Shown here: piece by piece, positions 1 to 10,009 of the stretch
Numbering within the stretch: the stretch's first letter is position 1
Layout: each line of letters opens with the position of its first letter
Source: Listeria monocytogenes ATCC 19117
GTDB lineage: Bacteria; Bacillota; Bacilli; Lactobacillales; Listeriaceae
Reading direction: 5' to 3'
DNA length: 64,000 bases
NCBI RefSeq assembly: GCF_000307025.1
Contig: NC_018584.1
Span: forward strand, 176,001 to 240,000
Notes under the pieces: generated by a model
Seen by the model: only the letters and a program-made list of their open reading frames with translations
Told to the model about the DNA's origin: nothing
Database searches by the model: none
Position numbers and translations under genes: made by a program

Positions 1-885
1 TCCGTTCCAAGTGACGCTGTAAAAATCGAATTACCATCAGAGAAAGTAAAAGTACTTCTTCGCGTAGAACAAAAAGACGATCCTGAAGGTGCAGTAAAAC
101 TTCAAAAAGCATTCAAATTCGATGCACCAGACAATATAAAAATCAAAGAACCACTTGAGATTCCACATTTCACTAATGCAGAGTTCTTATTAGAAGAAAT
201 TTATTCCAATTTGGAAGAACTACTAGCAACTTATCCAGATAAAATGCCAAGAGCAACTGAATTCCAAGATAAAGCAAGACAAGTGGCAGCCTATATCGAG
301 CTTGGTGATGAGCAAAAAGCTGAAGTAAGAAACTTAATTGTGAAAGAAGCCATTCCATATTTTACAAATGGTGCAAAAGGATTTGGTACACAAAAAGGCG
401 GATGGTCTGTTACTTACGTAGCTGGCGCGTTCGAAAATGATATTTTAGCGCGAGCAATCATTAATTACGGCGGTATTTGGGCGAATTCTATTCAAGAAGC
501 ACTATACTTCATCGGTCAAAAAGGTACGGATAATGAGTTATTAACTGGCGATAAAGTTTATAAAATCTATTTTCCGGCAGATGAACTTCCATCAGAACTG
601 GCAGATGCTTTTTGGTCCGTTACCTTATACAGTGTTCCAGATTACCACGTTATCCCAAATAAATTAAACAAATTCTGCATCAATAATTACTCAGGTCCAA
701 AACTAAGTGAAGATGGCAGCTTGACGCTCTACATTGCGTCAGAAAAACCAGCTGATGTAGATCCGGGAAACTGGCTACCAAGCAAGGCTGGAAAAGAGTT
801 TTCACTAAATTTCCGACTATATGTTCCGAAAAAAGAAGTGTTGGAAGGGAAAGTATTCTTACCACCGCTGGAAGTTATAAAATAA
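1..885 (+). CDS. DUF1254/DUF1214 family protein, C-terminal part (5' end outside window)
   Basis: The reading frame is open from the first base and ends with TAA at 883-885, giving 294 visible residues; the start lies upstream of the window. The C-terminal 110 residues look like the DUF1214 domain that follows DUF1254 in COG5361 proteins: a tyrosine- and aspartate-rich beta segment (FWSVTLYSVPDYHVIPN), a YIASEKP strand and a final NWLPSKAGKEFSLNFRLYVPKK segment. The biochemical role of this family is unknown; some members are secreted or envelope-associated. It converges on the LPXTG gene on the other strand, with two hairpins between them. Family assignment is from motif memory only. Confidence 0.75.
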   Translation, partial: SVPSDAVKIELPSEKVKVLLRVEQKDDPEGAVKLQKAFKFDAPDNIKIKEPLEIPHFTNAEFLLEEIYSNLEELLATYPDKMPRATEFQDKARQVAAYIELGDEQKAEVRNLIVKEAIPYFTNGAKGFGTQKGGWSVTYVAGAFENDILARAIINYGGIWANSIQEALYFIGQKGTDNELLTGDKVYKIYFPADELPSELADAFWSVTLYSVPDYHVIPNKLNKFCINNYSGPKLSEDGSLTLYIASEKPADVDPGNWLPSKAGKEFSLNFRLYVPKKEVLEGKVFLPPLEVIK

Positions 886-892
886 ACCTAAA

Positions 893-940
893 AAGCTAAG
901 TATGCAATTACCAATTTTGGGTGGTAACATACTTAGCTTT
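893..940 (+). terminator. Hairpin after the DUF1254/DUF1214 gene
   Basis: A 12-bp stem (AAGCTAAGTATG with CATACTTAGCTT) encloses a second stem (TTACCA/TGGTAA). The T tract that follows is short, so termination may be weak. Confidence 0.6.
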
Positions 941-996
941 CTTGTATATAAAAATAAAAACACTTACACTTTTTGTATTGTAATAGGACTATTTTT

Positions 997-1029
997 AAAT
1001 CACCTCGTAAAAATTTTACGAGGTGATTT
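997..1029. terminator. Palindromic hairpin between convergent genes
   Basis: AAATCACCTCGTAAAA and its exact reverse complement are separated by one base. The hairpin lies between two converging genes and could stop transcription from either side, most plausibly that of the LPXTG gene whose stop codon is 4 bases away. Confidence 0.7.
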
Positions 1030-1032
1030 TAG

Positions 1033-2298
1033 TTATTTCTTTTTAAATAAAAGTAATGGGGCGCTGATTAAAAGAAGCAATGCTCCGAAAATAGTTGTTG
1101 CTGTACTTTGATCTGTATCACCCGTTTTCGGTAAAGAATTATAAGTTGTTTTTTCTACTGAATTACTAGTAGTAACTTGATCCGTATTTGGTGTCACAAT
1201 GACTGGTTTATTTACTACAGGGTCAACTGGATCAACCGGATTTACTGGGTCAACCGGGTCAACTGGATTGACCGGATCAACTATAGGTGTTGGGGTAACG
1301 GTATCTTTTTTATAAATATAATCAACGGTTTGCGGGGTATCAGTGAAAGTACCAGTTGCATTTTTTGGTGTGGTTTCTAGAGTGTACCCGCTAATTTTTT
1401 TACTTGTAGATTGGTAATTACTATCGATAGTTCCCGTCAATGTGTCTGATTCTGCGAGTTTATTTCCATCGCTATCAAGATAGTTGACCGTTATGTTCGC
1501 TCCGGCTACAGGTGCCGGAGTTGCTACATGAACGGTGACATTTACAGTATTTGAGACGTTGCCAGCTTTATCGGTTGCTTGAACATTGACCGAGTAATCA
1601 CCACTCACTGCTAAATTAACTATGGAAGTAAAATTGCTTGTAAGACTAATAGTGGAGTCATAATTATCAGTAACGCTAGCATTAATGTCTGTTAAAAATT
1701 GCTCTTCGGTAACGTTGCTTCCAAGATTATACGTAACCTCTGTTTTATCTGCTTTGACAACTGGTGCGCTAATATCTTTTGGTTTTAAAGAGCCAGTAGA
1801 GGTAGATTTGTTACCAGCTTTGTCTTCGCTTGTAGCTGTTGCGGTCGCAACTAAAGAATCGATTTTTGCTTCCCCGCCTTCACCTGAATAAGAAGTTTTC
1901 CAGTCGAACTTTACTTTTGCTTTGGATAAACTATCCCAACTTGTTACTTTGTCGAATTTAAAAGTAACAGTGTTAGTGGAATTGTCAAAGCTAGTTGTCC
2001 CAACTTGGTTTGTAATGTCTTCCCCACCAACAGAAACCTGCAAGCCCGTATAGTTCATGCCAGTTGGTAGGGCTAATTTTATTTCCAGTTTATAGTCTTC
2101 CTGGGTTTGATTCGTTAAAGTTGGAAATGTAAGAGTGGATGTGTATTTATATGGGACATTCTCATTGGTATTTTGTAGTAATGCAATATTATTTGTATCG
2201 TGAGTATCAGCAAGTGCAGAAATAGGTGTAAGTGCTATTTGACTAGCTAGAGAACTTAAAACTATAAGGCTAGCGATAGTTTTTTTCTTATTAAACAT
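1033..2298 (-). CDS. LPXTG-anchored surface protein with Ig-like and MucBP domains
   Basis: A 421-residue sortase A substrate. In order: an N-terminal signal peptide (about residues 1-30, ending near ISALA), an N-terminal region with beta-strand character, an Ig-like domain around residues 180-260 with the DKAGNVSNTVNVTV ending typical of bacterial Ig/DUF5011 repeats, a MucBP-type domain around 268-335 (ITVNYLDSDGNKL... VDYIYKK), a low-complexity PVNPVDPVDPV stretch, and the sorting signal LPKTG at residue 389 with a hydrophobic segment and a KKK tail. MucBP domains are associated with binding mucin or other glycans in Listeria internalin-like proteins; the ligand here is unknown. It has no leucine-rich repeats, so it is not an internalin. 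By position it corresponds to lmo0175 of EGD-e. Confidence 0.88.
   Translation of the reverse strand: MFNKKKTIASLIVLSSLASQIALTPISALADTHDTNNIALLQNTNENVPYKYTSTLTFPTLTNQTQEDYKLEIKLALPTGMNYTGLQVSVGGEDITNQVGTTSFDNSTNTVTFKFDKVTSWDSLSKAKVKFDWKTSYSGEGGEAKIDSLVATATATSEDKAGNKSTSTGSLKPKDISAPVVKADKTEVTYNLGSNVTEEQFLTDINASVTDNYDSTISLTSNFTSIVNLAVSGDYSVNVQATDKAGNVSNTVNVTVHVATPAPVAGANITVNYLDSDGNKLAESDTLTGTIDSNYQSTSKKISGYTLETTPKNATGTFTDTPQTVDYIYKKDTVTPTPIVDPVNPVDPVDPVNPVDPVDPVVNKPVIVTPNTDQVTTSNSVEKTTYNSLPKTGDTDQSTATTIFGALLLLISAPLLLFKKK
1220..1281. repeat. Short tandem repeats coding for Pro-Val-Asp/Asn-Pro
   Basis: Variants of a 9-base unit such as GGGTCAACT and GGATCAACC recur here within the LPXTG gene and encode the proline-rich wall-spanning spacer. 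Such arrays commonly vary in copy number between strains. Confidence 0.7.
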
Positions 2299-2575
2299 TA
2301 TTTAAATAACCTCTTTCCTTGAATTGGAATTTAATGTAATTAAAGTATAGCACTCGATTTTGGGGCGTTAGTTTAATTCTAGTAGCATTAATATGGTATA
2401 TTTTGTCGAAATAATGACTAATGAGAATCATAAAAAGGTAAATCGTTAATTTAAACTTTAACAGTCAGCGCTATTAAGTACTTTTACTCAGAAAACCTCT
2501 ACCATCTTCTTGTTATTTCAGCTATAATGAAGTAATTGAAAACTAAATTAAAGGATTAACAAGGAGGAAAACGAT
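2299..2575. promoter_or_regulatory. Divergent intergenic region
   Basis: This holds the promoters of two divergent genes. A clear -10 TATAAT lies at 2523-2528 for the downstream plus-strand gene, about 50 bases before its start. On the minus strand AGGAAAGAGGTT upstream of 2298 is the ribosome binding site of the LPXTG gene. No other feature was recognised. Confidence 0.5.
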
Positions 2576-3436
2576 TTGAACATTATGATTGCGCTGATTC
2601 CTGCATTACTCTGGGGAACAGTACCGCTAATTATTACAAAATTTGGCGGTTCAACAAGACAACAAACGATGGGAATGACACTAGGGGCACTCACTTTTGC
2701 GGTAATCGTTTTCTTCTTTACTGACCCAGTTTATACGCTTAAAACAGTAGGAATTAGTTTTATAACAGGGTGTTTATGGACTGTGGGTCAAATGTTCCAA
2801 CTGCAAGCATTCAAAATTATCGGTGTTTCAAAAGCAATGCCGATTTCTACAGGGATGCAATTAGTCGGAACAACACTTTGTGGGGTAATCTTATTTCATG
2901 AATGGGATACGACACTTCGGATTATTTTAGGTTTTATTGCACTTGCACTAATTGTTGGCGGGATTTTCTTAACATCCTATGCTGAAAAAGAAGAAGATGG
3001 AACTAACGCATTAAAACAAGGTTTAATCACATTATTCATATCTGCTTGTGGTTATGTTGGCTTAGTCGTTCTAATTCAAGGTTTCAAAATCGATGGAATT
3101 AACGCAATCTTGCCGCAAGCGATTGGGATGGTTTTAAGTGCGCTAATTATGACGCATAGCGGTGGTACGGAAAAACGTTTCAATAAACGAACACTCTTAC
3201 TTACTATTCCAGGGATAATCTGGGCGGCTGGGAACGTTGCGATGGTTCACGCTAACCAACTTGTTGGCGTTGCGACTGGTTTTTCACTTTCGCAACTCGG
3301 AGTTGTTATCTCAACTATTGGCGGAATCGTACTTTTAAAAGAAAAGAAAACACAAAAAGAAATGTTTTTTGTTATTGTGGGCGTAGTTTTAGTCGTTCTC
3401 GGCGGGATTTTAATCGGCGTTGCAAAAGGTGCTTAA
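2576..3436 (+). CDS. GRP/RbsU-family sugar uptake permease
   Basis: A 286-residue membrane protein with about ten hydrophobic helices, matching the glucose/ribose porter family (GlcU, RbsU), which imports sugars by proton symport without phosphorylation. Family-like features are the N-terminal ALIPALLWGTVPLI segment, the GGSTRQQTMGMTLGAL loop and the central GCLWTVGQMFQLQAFK motif. The start is TTG, set by AAGGAGG about 8 bases upstream; the later in-frame ATG lies too far inside. It stands alone between the LPXTG gene and metG. Substrate is inferred from family only, and glucose or ribose are equally possible. Confidence 0.85.
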   Translation: MNIMIALIPALLWGTVPLIITKFGGSTRQQTMGMTLGALTFAVIVFFFTDPVYTLKTVGISFITGCLWTVGQMFQLQAFKIIGVSKAMPISTGMQLVGTTLCGVILFHEWDTTLRIILGFIALALIVGGIFLTSYAEKEEDGTNALKQGLITLFISACGYVGLVVLIQGFKIDGINAILPQAIGMVLSALIMTHSGGTEKRFNKRTLLLTIPGIIWAAGNVAMVHANQLVGVATGFSLSQLGVVISTIGGIVLLKEKKTQKEMFFVIVGVVLVVLGGILIGVAKGA

Positions 3437-3465
3437 TTAATTATTTCGTTTAGCGCGAAAAATGA

Positions 3466-5502
<2,037 letters not shown>

Positions 5503-5509
5503 TAAAAAC

Positions 5510-5545
5510 GAGTCCTAATTCATTTGAGTTAGGGCTCCTTTTTTT
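5510..5545 (+). terminator. Rho-independent terminator of metG
   Basis: The stem GAGTCCTAA/TTAGGGCTC is followed by a run of seven T residues just after the metG stop. Confidence 0.88.
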
Positions 5546-5572
5546 CGCCTAAAAAAACTTTTAAAAAAAAGA

Positions 5573-5601
5573 TTGCATATTGCAAACGATTACAATATAA
5601 T
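5573..5601 (+). promoter_or_regulatory. Promoter of the alpha-glucoside operon with embedded cre site
   Basis: A sigma-A promoter with -35 TTGCAT (5573-5578), a 17-base spacer and -10 TATAAT (5596-5601). The spacer is filled by TTGCAAACGATTACAA (5580-5595), which fits the catabolite-responsive element consensus WTGNAANCGNWNNCWW at every defined position. CcpA bound here would block the promoter when preferred sugars are present. Confidence 0.82.
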
Positions 5602-5609
5602 GTAACTAT

Positions 5610-5638
5610 ACTTACTTAATTCATTGAACGAAGTAAGT
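5610..5638. promoter_or_regulatory. Candidate ROK repressor operator
   Basis: An inverted repeat, ACTTACTT then 13 bases then AAGTAAGT, lies just downstream of the expected transcription start and upstream of the ROK repressor gene. Position and symmetry suit autoregulation by that repressor; this is inference. Confidence 0.5.
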
Positions 5639-5666
5639 GGTCGGACAGAAGTAAAGGAGCCTGAAA

Positions 5667-6881
5667 ATGGATATCTTAAGAAAAGGGAATAAAGACTTAA
5701 TTAAAGACATAAACCGCTACACCGTGCTGAATTTAATCCGTGAAAAAGGAGAAATCACGCGGACTGAGATAGCCAAAAAATGCGATTTTGGGATGTCTAC
5801 ATTAACGTATATTTTAGATGATTTACAGCAAGAAGGCATTATTTTGGAAGGTGCCGAAACATCATCTACTGGAGGCAGACGTGCCAAGTTAGTTAGATTT
5901 AATAAAGATTATGGATTTGTTGTTAGTGTCAAAGTTGAAGAGGAACAACTTCTTTTTGCGTTGACCGATTTAAATGCAGAAATCATGGAAAATACTTCTA
6001 TACCATTTTCCTCAGAGAAAAAACCAGAAGAAGCGATTGAGTTAATTGCTAAAAATGTGAAAAAGATGTGTGAAAACAGAGATATGAACCATTTGCTAGG
6101 AGTTGGAATTGCGATTTCCGGCCTAGTTAATCGTAGAAAAGGAACAGTTATCCGCTCTACTATGTTAGGGTGGGAAAATGTCGCTTTAGAAGCAATGCTA
6201 CATGCTTACTTCCCAGATATTCCAGTGTACGTAGATAAAAATATAAACTGCTACACACTCGCGGAACTATGGTTAGGTGAAGGAAAACAATCAAATAATT
6301 TTGCAACAGTTTCCGTTGGAGCTGGACTTGGTTTATCCGTTGTTATTAATCGTCAAATTTATTATGGTGCACAGGGTGGAGCCGGTGAATTTGGACATAC
6401 AACGATTCAACCGGGCGGATACAAATGTCACTGTGGTCAAAAAGGATGCTTAGAAATGTACGCATCCGAATTTTATTTCCGAAATCGTGGCGAAGAATTA
6501 AAAGAAGCTTATCCAACATCAGAATTAAAGGATTTTCATTTTGATAAAGTAGCAAAAAGTGCTCGAGCTGGAGACGAAATGGCGACGGAACTTATGGGTA
6601 AAATGGGTGAATATTTAGGATACGGGATTCGAAATATTATTAATACCTTCAATCCGGAAAAAGTTATCATTGTCGGTGAAGGCTTGCACCATAGAGACTT
6701 ATTCTTAACTAAAATTGATGAAATTGCTTCACAAAACTTTTTTTCAGGGGCTGGCTTTGAAACGGAAATTACTACAACTTCTTTAGAGGATCCTGCATGG
6801 TTACAAGGTGCGGCTTTACTAGTCATTCACCAATTATTCCAAGTGCCAATCTATGAAGAAGAACAAACGTTACTACGTTAA
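5667..6881 (+). CDS. ROK-family (XylR/NagC-like) transcriptional repressor
   Basis: A 404-residue regulator with an N-terminal winged helix-turn-helix (about residues 18-65, GEITRTEIAKKCDFGMSTLT) and a C-terminal ROK sugar-binding fold. The ROK zinc-binding signature CHCGQKGCLE is near residues 254-263, preceded by GEFGHTTIQPGG. It opens an operon encoding an ABC sugar importer and glycosidases, so it most likely senses an alpha-glucoside or its product and represses this operon. It is often annotated xylR, but no xylose gene is nearby. RBS AAGGAG sits 11 bases upstream of the ATG. The gene directly follows a promoter with a cre site and an inverted repeat. Confidence 0.9.
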   Translation: MDILRKGNKDLIKDINRYTVLNLIREKGEITRTEIAKKCDFGMSTLTYILDDLQQEGIILEGAETSSTGGRRAKLVRFNKDYGFVVSVKVEEEQLLFALTDLNAEIMENTSIPFSSEKKPEEAIELIAKNVKKMCENRDMNHLLGVGIAISGLVNRRKGTVIRSTMLGWENVALEAMLHAYFPDIPVYVDKNINCYTLAELWLGEGKQSNNFATVSVGAGLGLSVVINRQIYYGAQGGAGEFGHTTIQPGGYKCHCGQKGCLEMYASEFYFRNRGEELKEAYPTSELKDFHFDKVAKSARAGDEMATELMGKMGEYLGYGIRNIINTFNPEKVIIVGEGLHHRDLFLTKIDEIASQNFFSGAGFETEITTTSLEDPAWLQGAALLVIHQLFQVPIYEEEQTLLR

Positions 6882-6916
6882 AAAGAACATAAACTATTTC
6901 AGGAGGTTATTTTTAC

Positions 6917-7795
6917 ATGGTTGGTATGACTAGAAAGAAAACACTCTTTTGGCTATGCATATTCTTGCTACCCAATTTACTAGGTTTTCTCATTTTTATT
7001 GCAATCCCAATCCTTGGCTCGCTTGGTATTAGTTTTACCGATTGGGACTTAGTGAGTACTATTCACTTTACTGGATTTGAAAATTACAAAAGGCTATTTA
7101 ATGACCCAGAATTTTGGAAATCGTTTAGAAATACAATCACGTTCATCATCGGTTATTTGCCTAGTGTAATGATTCTTGGCCTAGCGTGTGCCTTGATGTT
7201 GAACCAAAAAATCAAACTAAGACCATTTTTCCGAGCAGTGTACTTCTTACCCGTAATCACTTCATGGGTAGCTGTTTCACTCGTTTGGAAATGGCTGTTC
7301 AATCCTTCATACGGTTTGATCAATTACTTCTTATCTTTAATTGGTATTGCAGGGCCCAACTGGTTAACAGATCCACAAACGGCGATGATTGCAGTTATTA
7401 TTACTAGTGCGTGGAAAGATATTGGTTTCGTTATGGTACTATTCCTTGGTGGATTGCAAAATATTTCACCATCGTATTACGAAGCTGCCAATATGGACGG
7501 AGCATCAAAACTTCGCCAATTATTCTCTATTACTATCCCGCTTCTTACTCCTACTACATTCTTTGTGACGATAATTTCGCTTATCAACTCATTCCAGGTG
7601 TTTGACCAAGTGATGATTATGACAGAAGGTGGTCCAAGTGGAGCGACAATGACCCTAGTCCAAAATATTTACAACCATGCATTTAGATACTTCGAAATGG
7701 GCTATGCTTCCGCGATGAGTTGGATATTGTTTATTGTTATTTTCATCATTACAATTATTCAAAATAAACTTCAAAAAAGGTGGTCCAATTACTAA
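6917..7795 (+). CDS. ABC sugar transporter permease, MalF/UgpA type
   Basis: A 292-residue inner-membrane permease with about six transmembrane segments. The binding-protein-dependent transport signature EAANMDGASKLRQLFSITIPLL (EAA loop), which contacts the ATPase, is near residues 193-214. It forms a pair with the next gene, whose ATG overlaps this stop codon by one base (translational coupling). The importer has its own binding protein downstream but no ATPase gene in the operon, so it presumably shares a general MsmX-type ATPase encoded elsewhere, as is usual for Firmicute CUT1 importers. RBS AGGAGG lies 10 bases before the ATG. Confidence 0.92.
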   Translation: MVGMTRKKTLFWLCIFLLPNLLGFLIFIAIPILGSLGISFTDWDLVSTIHFTGFENYKRLFNDPEFWKSFRNTITFIIGYLPSVMILGLACALMLNQKIKLRPFFRAVYFLPVITSWVAVSLVWKWLFNPSYGLINYFLSLIGIAGPNWLTDPQTAMIAVIITSAWKDIGFVMVLFLGGLQNISPSYYEAANMDGASKLRQLFSITIPLLTPTTFFVTIISLINSFQVFDQVMIMTEGGPSGATMTLVQNIYNHAFRYFEMGYASAMSWILFIVIFIITIIQNKLQKRWSNY

Positions 7796-8643
7796 TGAAA
7801 ACAGAAAAAAGTGGTTCACCAAAATGGCAACTATTTAAAAATATTCTTACCTATACAATCATCTGTCTTGGTGGAATTATCATGCTTATGCCGTTTGTTT
7901 GGATGGTATCAACTGCATTCAAAACAGGCGCAGCGAACATGGTATTACCGCCGCAATTTATTCCTAAAGAACCGACAACTGCGAACTTCACTCAAGTATT
8001 TGAAATGTTCCCAATGTTGCGATTTTTAGTTAACTCCGTGGTCGTTGCAGTTGTAACGACACTTGGTCAAATGCTGTTTTGTTCAATGGCAGCGTATGCT
8101 TTTGCCAGAATTCCTTTCTGGGGTCGCGATAAATTATTTTTACTTTACTTAGCAACAATGATGGTGCCAGCTCAAGTTACAATGATTCCGCAGTTTATCT
8201 TGATGAAACAATTTGGCTGGTTGGATTCGTATGCTGGTTTGATTGTACCCGCACTATTCAGCGTTTTTGGGACATTCTTATTACGTCAAGCATTCATGGG
8301 AATTCCGAAAGAGCTAGAAGAAGCTGCATTCATGGACGGTGCCAATCATTTTACTATTTTCCGAAAAGTTATCTTACCACTTGCAAAACCTACTTTTGCG
8401 ACACTCGGAATTTTAACTTTTATGCAATCTTGGAACAGTTATTTATGGCCATTAATCGTGACAAGTTCACAAGAAATGGCAACTTTACCTTTAGGATTAT
8501 CTCTTTTACAAGGTAGATATGGAACGAATTATGGCTTAATGATGGCGGGTGTACTAATTAGTGTTATCCCGATTCTAGCAGTGTACCTTTTTGCTCAAAA
8601 ATATTTCATCCAAGGAATGGCAATGAGCGGAATGAAAGAATAA
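7795..8643 (+). CDS. ABC sugar transporter permease, MalG/UgpE type
   Basis: A 282-residue permease with six predicted membrane helices and the EAA loop ELEEAAFMDGANHFTIFRKVILPL near residues 176-199. The start chosen is the ATG at 7795, preceded by AAAAGGTGG and overlapping the upstream stop codon; an in-frame GTG 15 bases earlier lies inside that RBS. It is the partner of the upstream permease for import of an oligosaccharide of the alpha-glucoside class, as inferred from the downstream glycosidases. Confidence 0.92.
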   Translation: MKTEKSGSPKWQLFKNILTYTIICLGGIIMLMPFVWMVSTAFKTGAANMVLPPQFIPKEPTTANFTQVFEMFPMLRFLVNSVVVAVVTTLGQMLFCSMAAYAFARIPFWGRDKLFLLYLATMMVPAQVTMIPQFILMKQFGWLDSYAGLIVPALFSVFGTFLLRQAFMGIPKELEEAAFMDGANHFTIFRKVILPLAKPTFATLGILTFMQSWNSYLWPLIVTSSQEMATLPLGLSLLQGRYGTNYGLMMAGVLISVIPILAVYLFAQKYFIQGMAMSGMKE

Positions 8644-8670
8644 AAAACCAACAAAAAAGGAGTGTTACAA

Positions 8671-9927
8671 ATGAAAAAAGGTTTATTATTGTTAATGGTA
8701 GTTGTACTGTCTGTATTTGGTCTTTCGGCTTGCGGCGGTGGCAGTAGTAGTGGCGATAAAACAGAAATAACGTATTATCAATTCTCTGCACCAGCTGATG
8801 GAAAAGCACTTGATGAAATGGTAAAAGAATTTGAAAAGCAAAACCCGGATATTAAAGTAAACGTTCAAACAATCGCATTTAATGATTACTTCACGAAGCT
8901 GCAAACGCAAATCGCAGGTGGAGATGCTCCAGATGCTTTTGAACTTAACTACGAAACATTCATGCAATACGCCGAAAAAGGTGTTCTTGCAGATTTAACA
9001 AGCTATATCGAAAAAGATAAAGATTTTGATCCATCTACACTTAACAAACAAGCCTATGATGCTTTCAAATATGATGGTAAACAATACGGAATGGTAGAAA
9101 GTTTCTCCAACGTTGTAACAATTTACAATAAAGACCTTTTTGATAAAGCCGGCGTTGAATATCCGACAGCTGACTGGACTTGGAAAGACGAAGAAGCGGC
9201 AGCAAAAAAATTAACAGATGCTAAAAATAAAGTTTGGGGAACTTCCCAACCAGTAACAATGAACGAATTCTACAAAGTAGCAGCGCAAAATGGTGGTTCG
9301 ATTTTCAACGAAGACTTAACGAAAACAACTATCAACAGTCCTGAAAATGTGGCAGCATTAACTCACTTAACAAATGAAGTAACAGATTCAAAAGTGGCGC
9401 CTTCACCAGCTGATTTATCTGGCCAATTACCAGAAGATTTATTTATGAATGGTCAAATCGCAATGCTTCACACCGGTATTTGGTTGTTCGATATGTTCCA
9501 AGATGCTCCGTTCAAATGGGATGTACAAGTAGAAGCAGGAAACACGCAAAAAGCAACTCACTTCTTCGCAAACGGCATTGGTGTTTCTAAAGACTCCGAT
9601 AAAAAAGAAGCAGCTTTCAAATTCGCTTCCTTCATGAGCGCGAACGAAGAAGCAGCGAAAATCAGAATTGATAATAACTGGGAACTTCCAGCGACTGAAA
9701 ACAAAGAGATTTTACAACCATATTTAGATGCAACTCCTCCAGATAACAGAGAAGCAGTATTCGAATCTCTACAATATATGGTATTACCTCCAGTTGTAAA
9801 AGATTGGAACAAAATCAGTGATTATACAAACTCTGAATTCGAAAAAGTATTAAATGGCGATTCTACTCCAGAAAAAGCACTGAAAAACAGCGAAGACAAC
9901 ATCAACAAAACAATGGGATTTAAATAA
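8671..9927 (+). CDS. Sugar ABC transporter substrate-binding lipoprotein
   Basis: A 418-residue family 1 extracellular solute-binding protein. The N-terminus is a lipoprotein signal with lipobox LSAC (Cys at about residue 19) followed by a GGGSSSG linker, so the protein is lipid-anchored outside the membrane. Start at 8671 is set by AAAGGAG about 11 bases upstream. Neighbouring permeases and GH31/GH13 enzymes imply an alpha-glucan oligosaccharide ligand. I recall that this Listeria locus (lmo0178-lmo0184) has been tied to panose or cycloalternan use, but that is memory and not shown by the sequence. A stem-loop follows the gene and may favour high binding-protein expression. Confidence 0.93.
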   Translation: MKKGLLLLMVVVLSVFGLSACGGGSSSGDKTEITYYQFSAPADGKALDEMVKEFEKQNPDIKVNVQTIAFNDYFTKLQTQIAGGDAPDAFELNYETFMQYAEKGVLADLTSYIEKDKDFDPSTLNKQAYDAFKYDGKQYGMVESFSNVVTIYNKDLFDKAGVEYPTADWTWKDEEAAAKKLTDAKNKVWGTSQPVTMNEFYKVAAQNGGSIFNEDLTKTTINSPENVAALTHLTNEVTDSKVAPSPADLSGQLPEDLFMNGQIAMLHTGIWLFDMFQDAPFKWDVQVEAGNTQKATHFFANGIGVSKDSDKKEAAFKFASFMSANEEAAKIRIDNNWELPATENKEILQPYLDATPPDNREAVFESLQYMVLPPVVKDWNKISDYTNSEFEKVLNGDSTPEKALKNSEDNINKTMGFK

Positions 9928-9935
9928 GTAAAACG

Positions 9936-9987
9936 AGTGGCAGGGACGTTTGTAAGTATCTTTACAAATTAGACTGCCACTTTAGTA
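9936..9987 (+). terminator. Intra-operon stem-loop after the binding-protein gene
   Basis: The outer stem AGTGGCAG/CTGCCACT and inner stem TTTGTAA/TTTACAAA lie between the binding-protein gene and the first GH31 gene. The T run after it is only three bases, so it is more likely an mRNA-stabilising or partially terminating structure than a full terminator. Confidence 0.55.
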
Positions 9988-10009
9988 TATCCAAGAAAGG
10001 AAATAGAAC

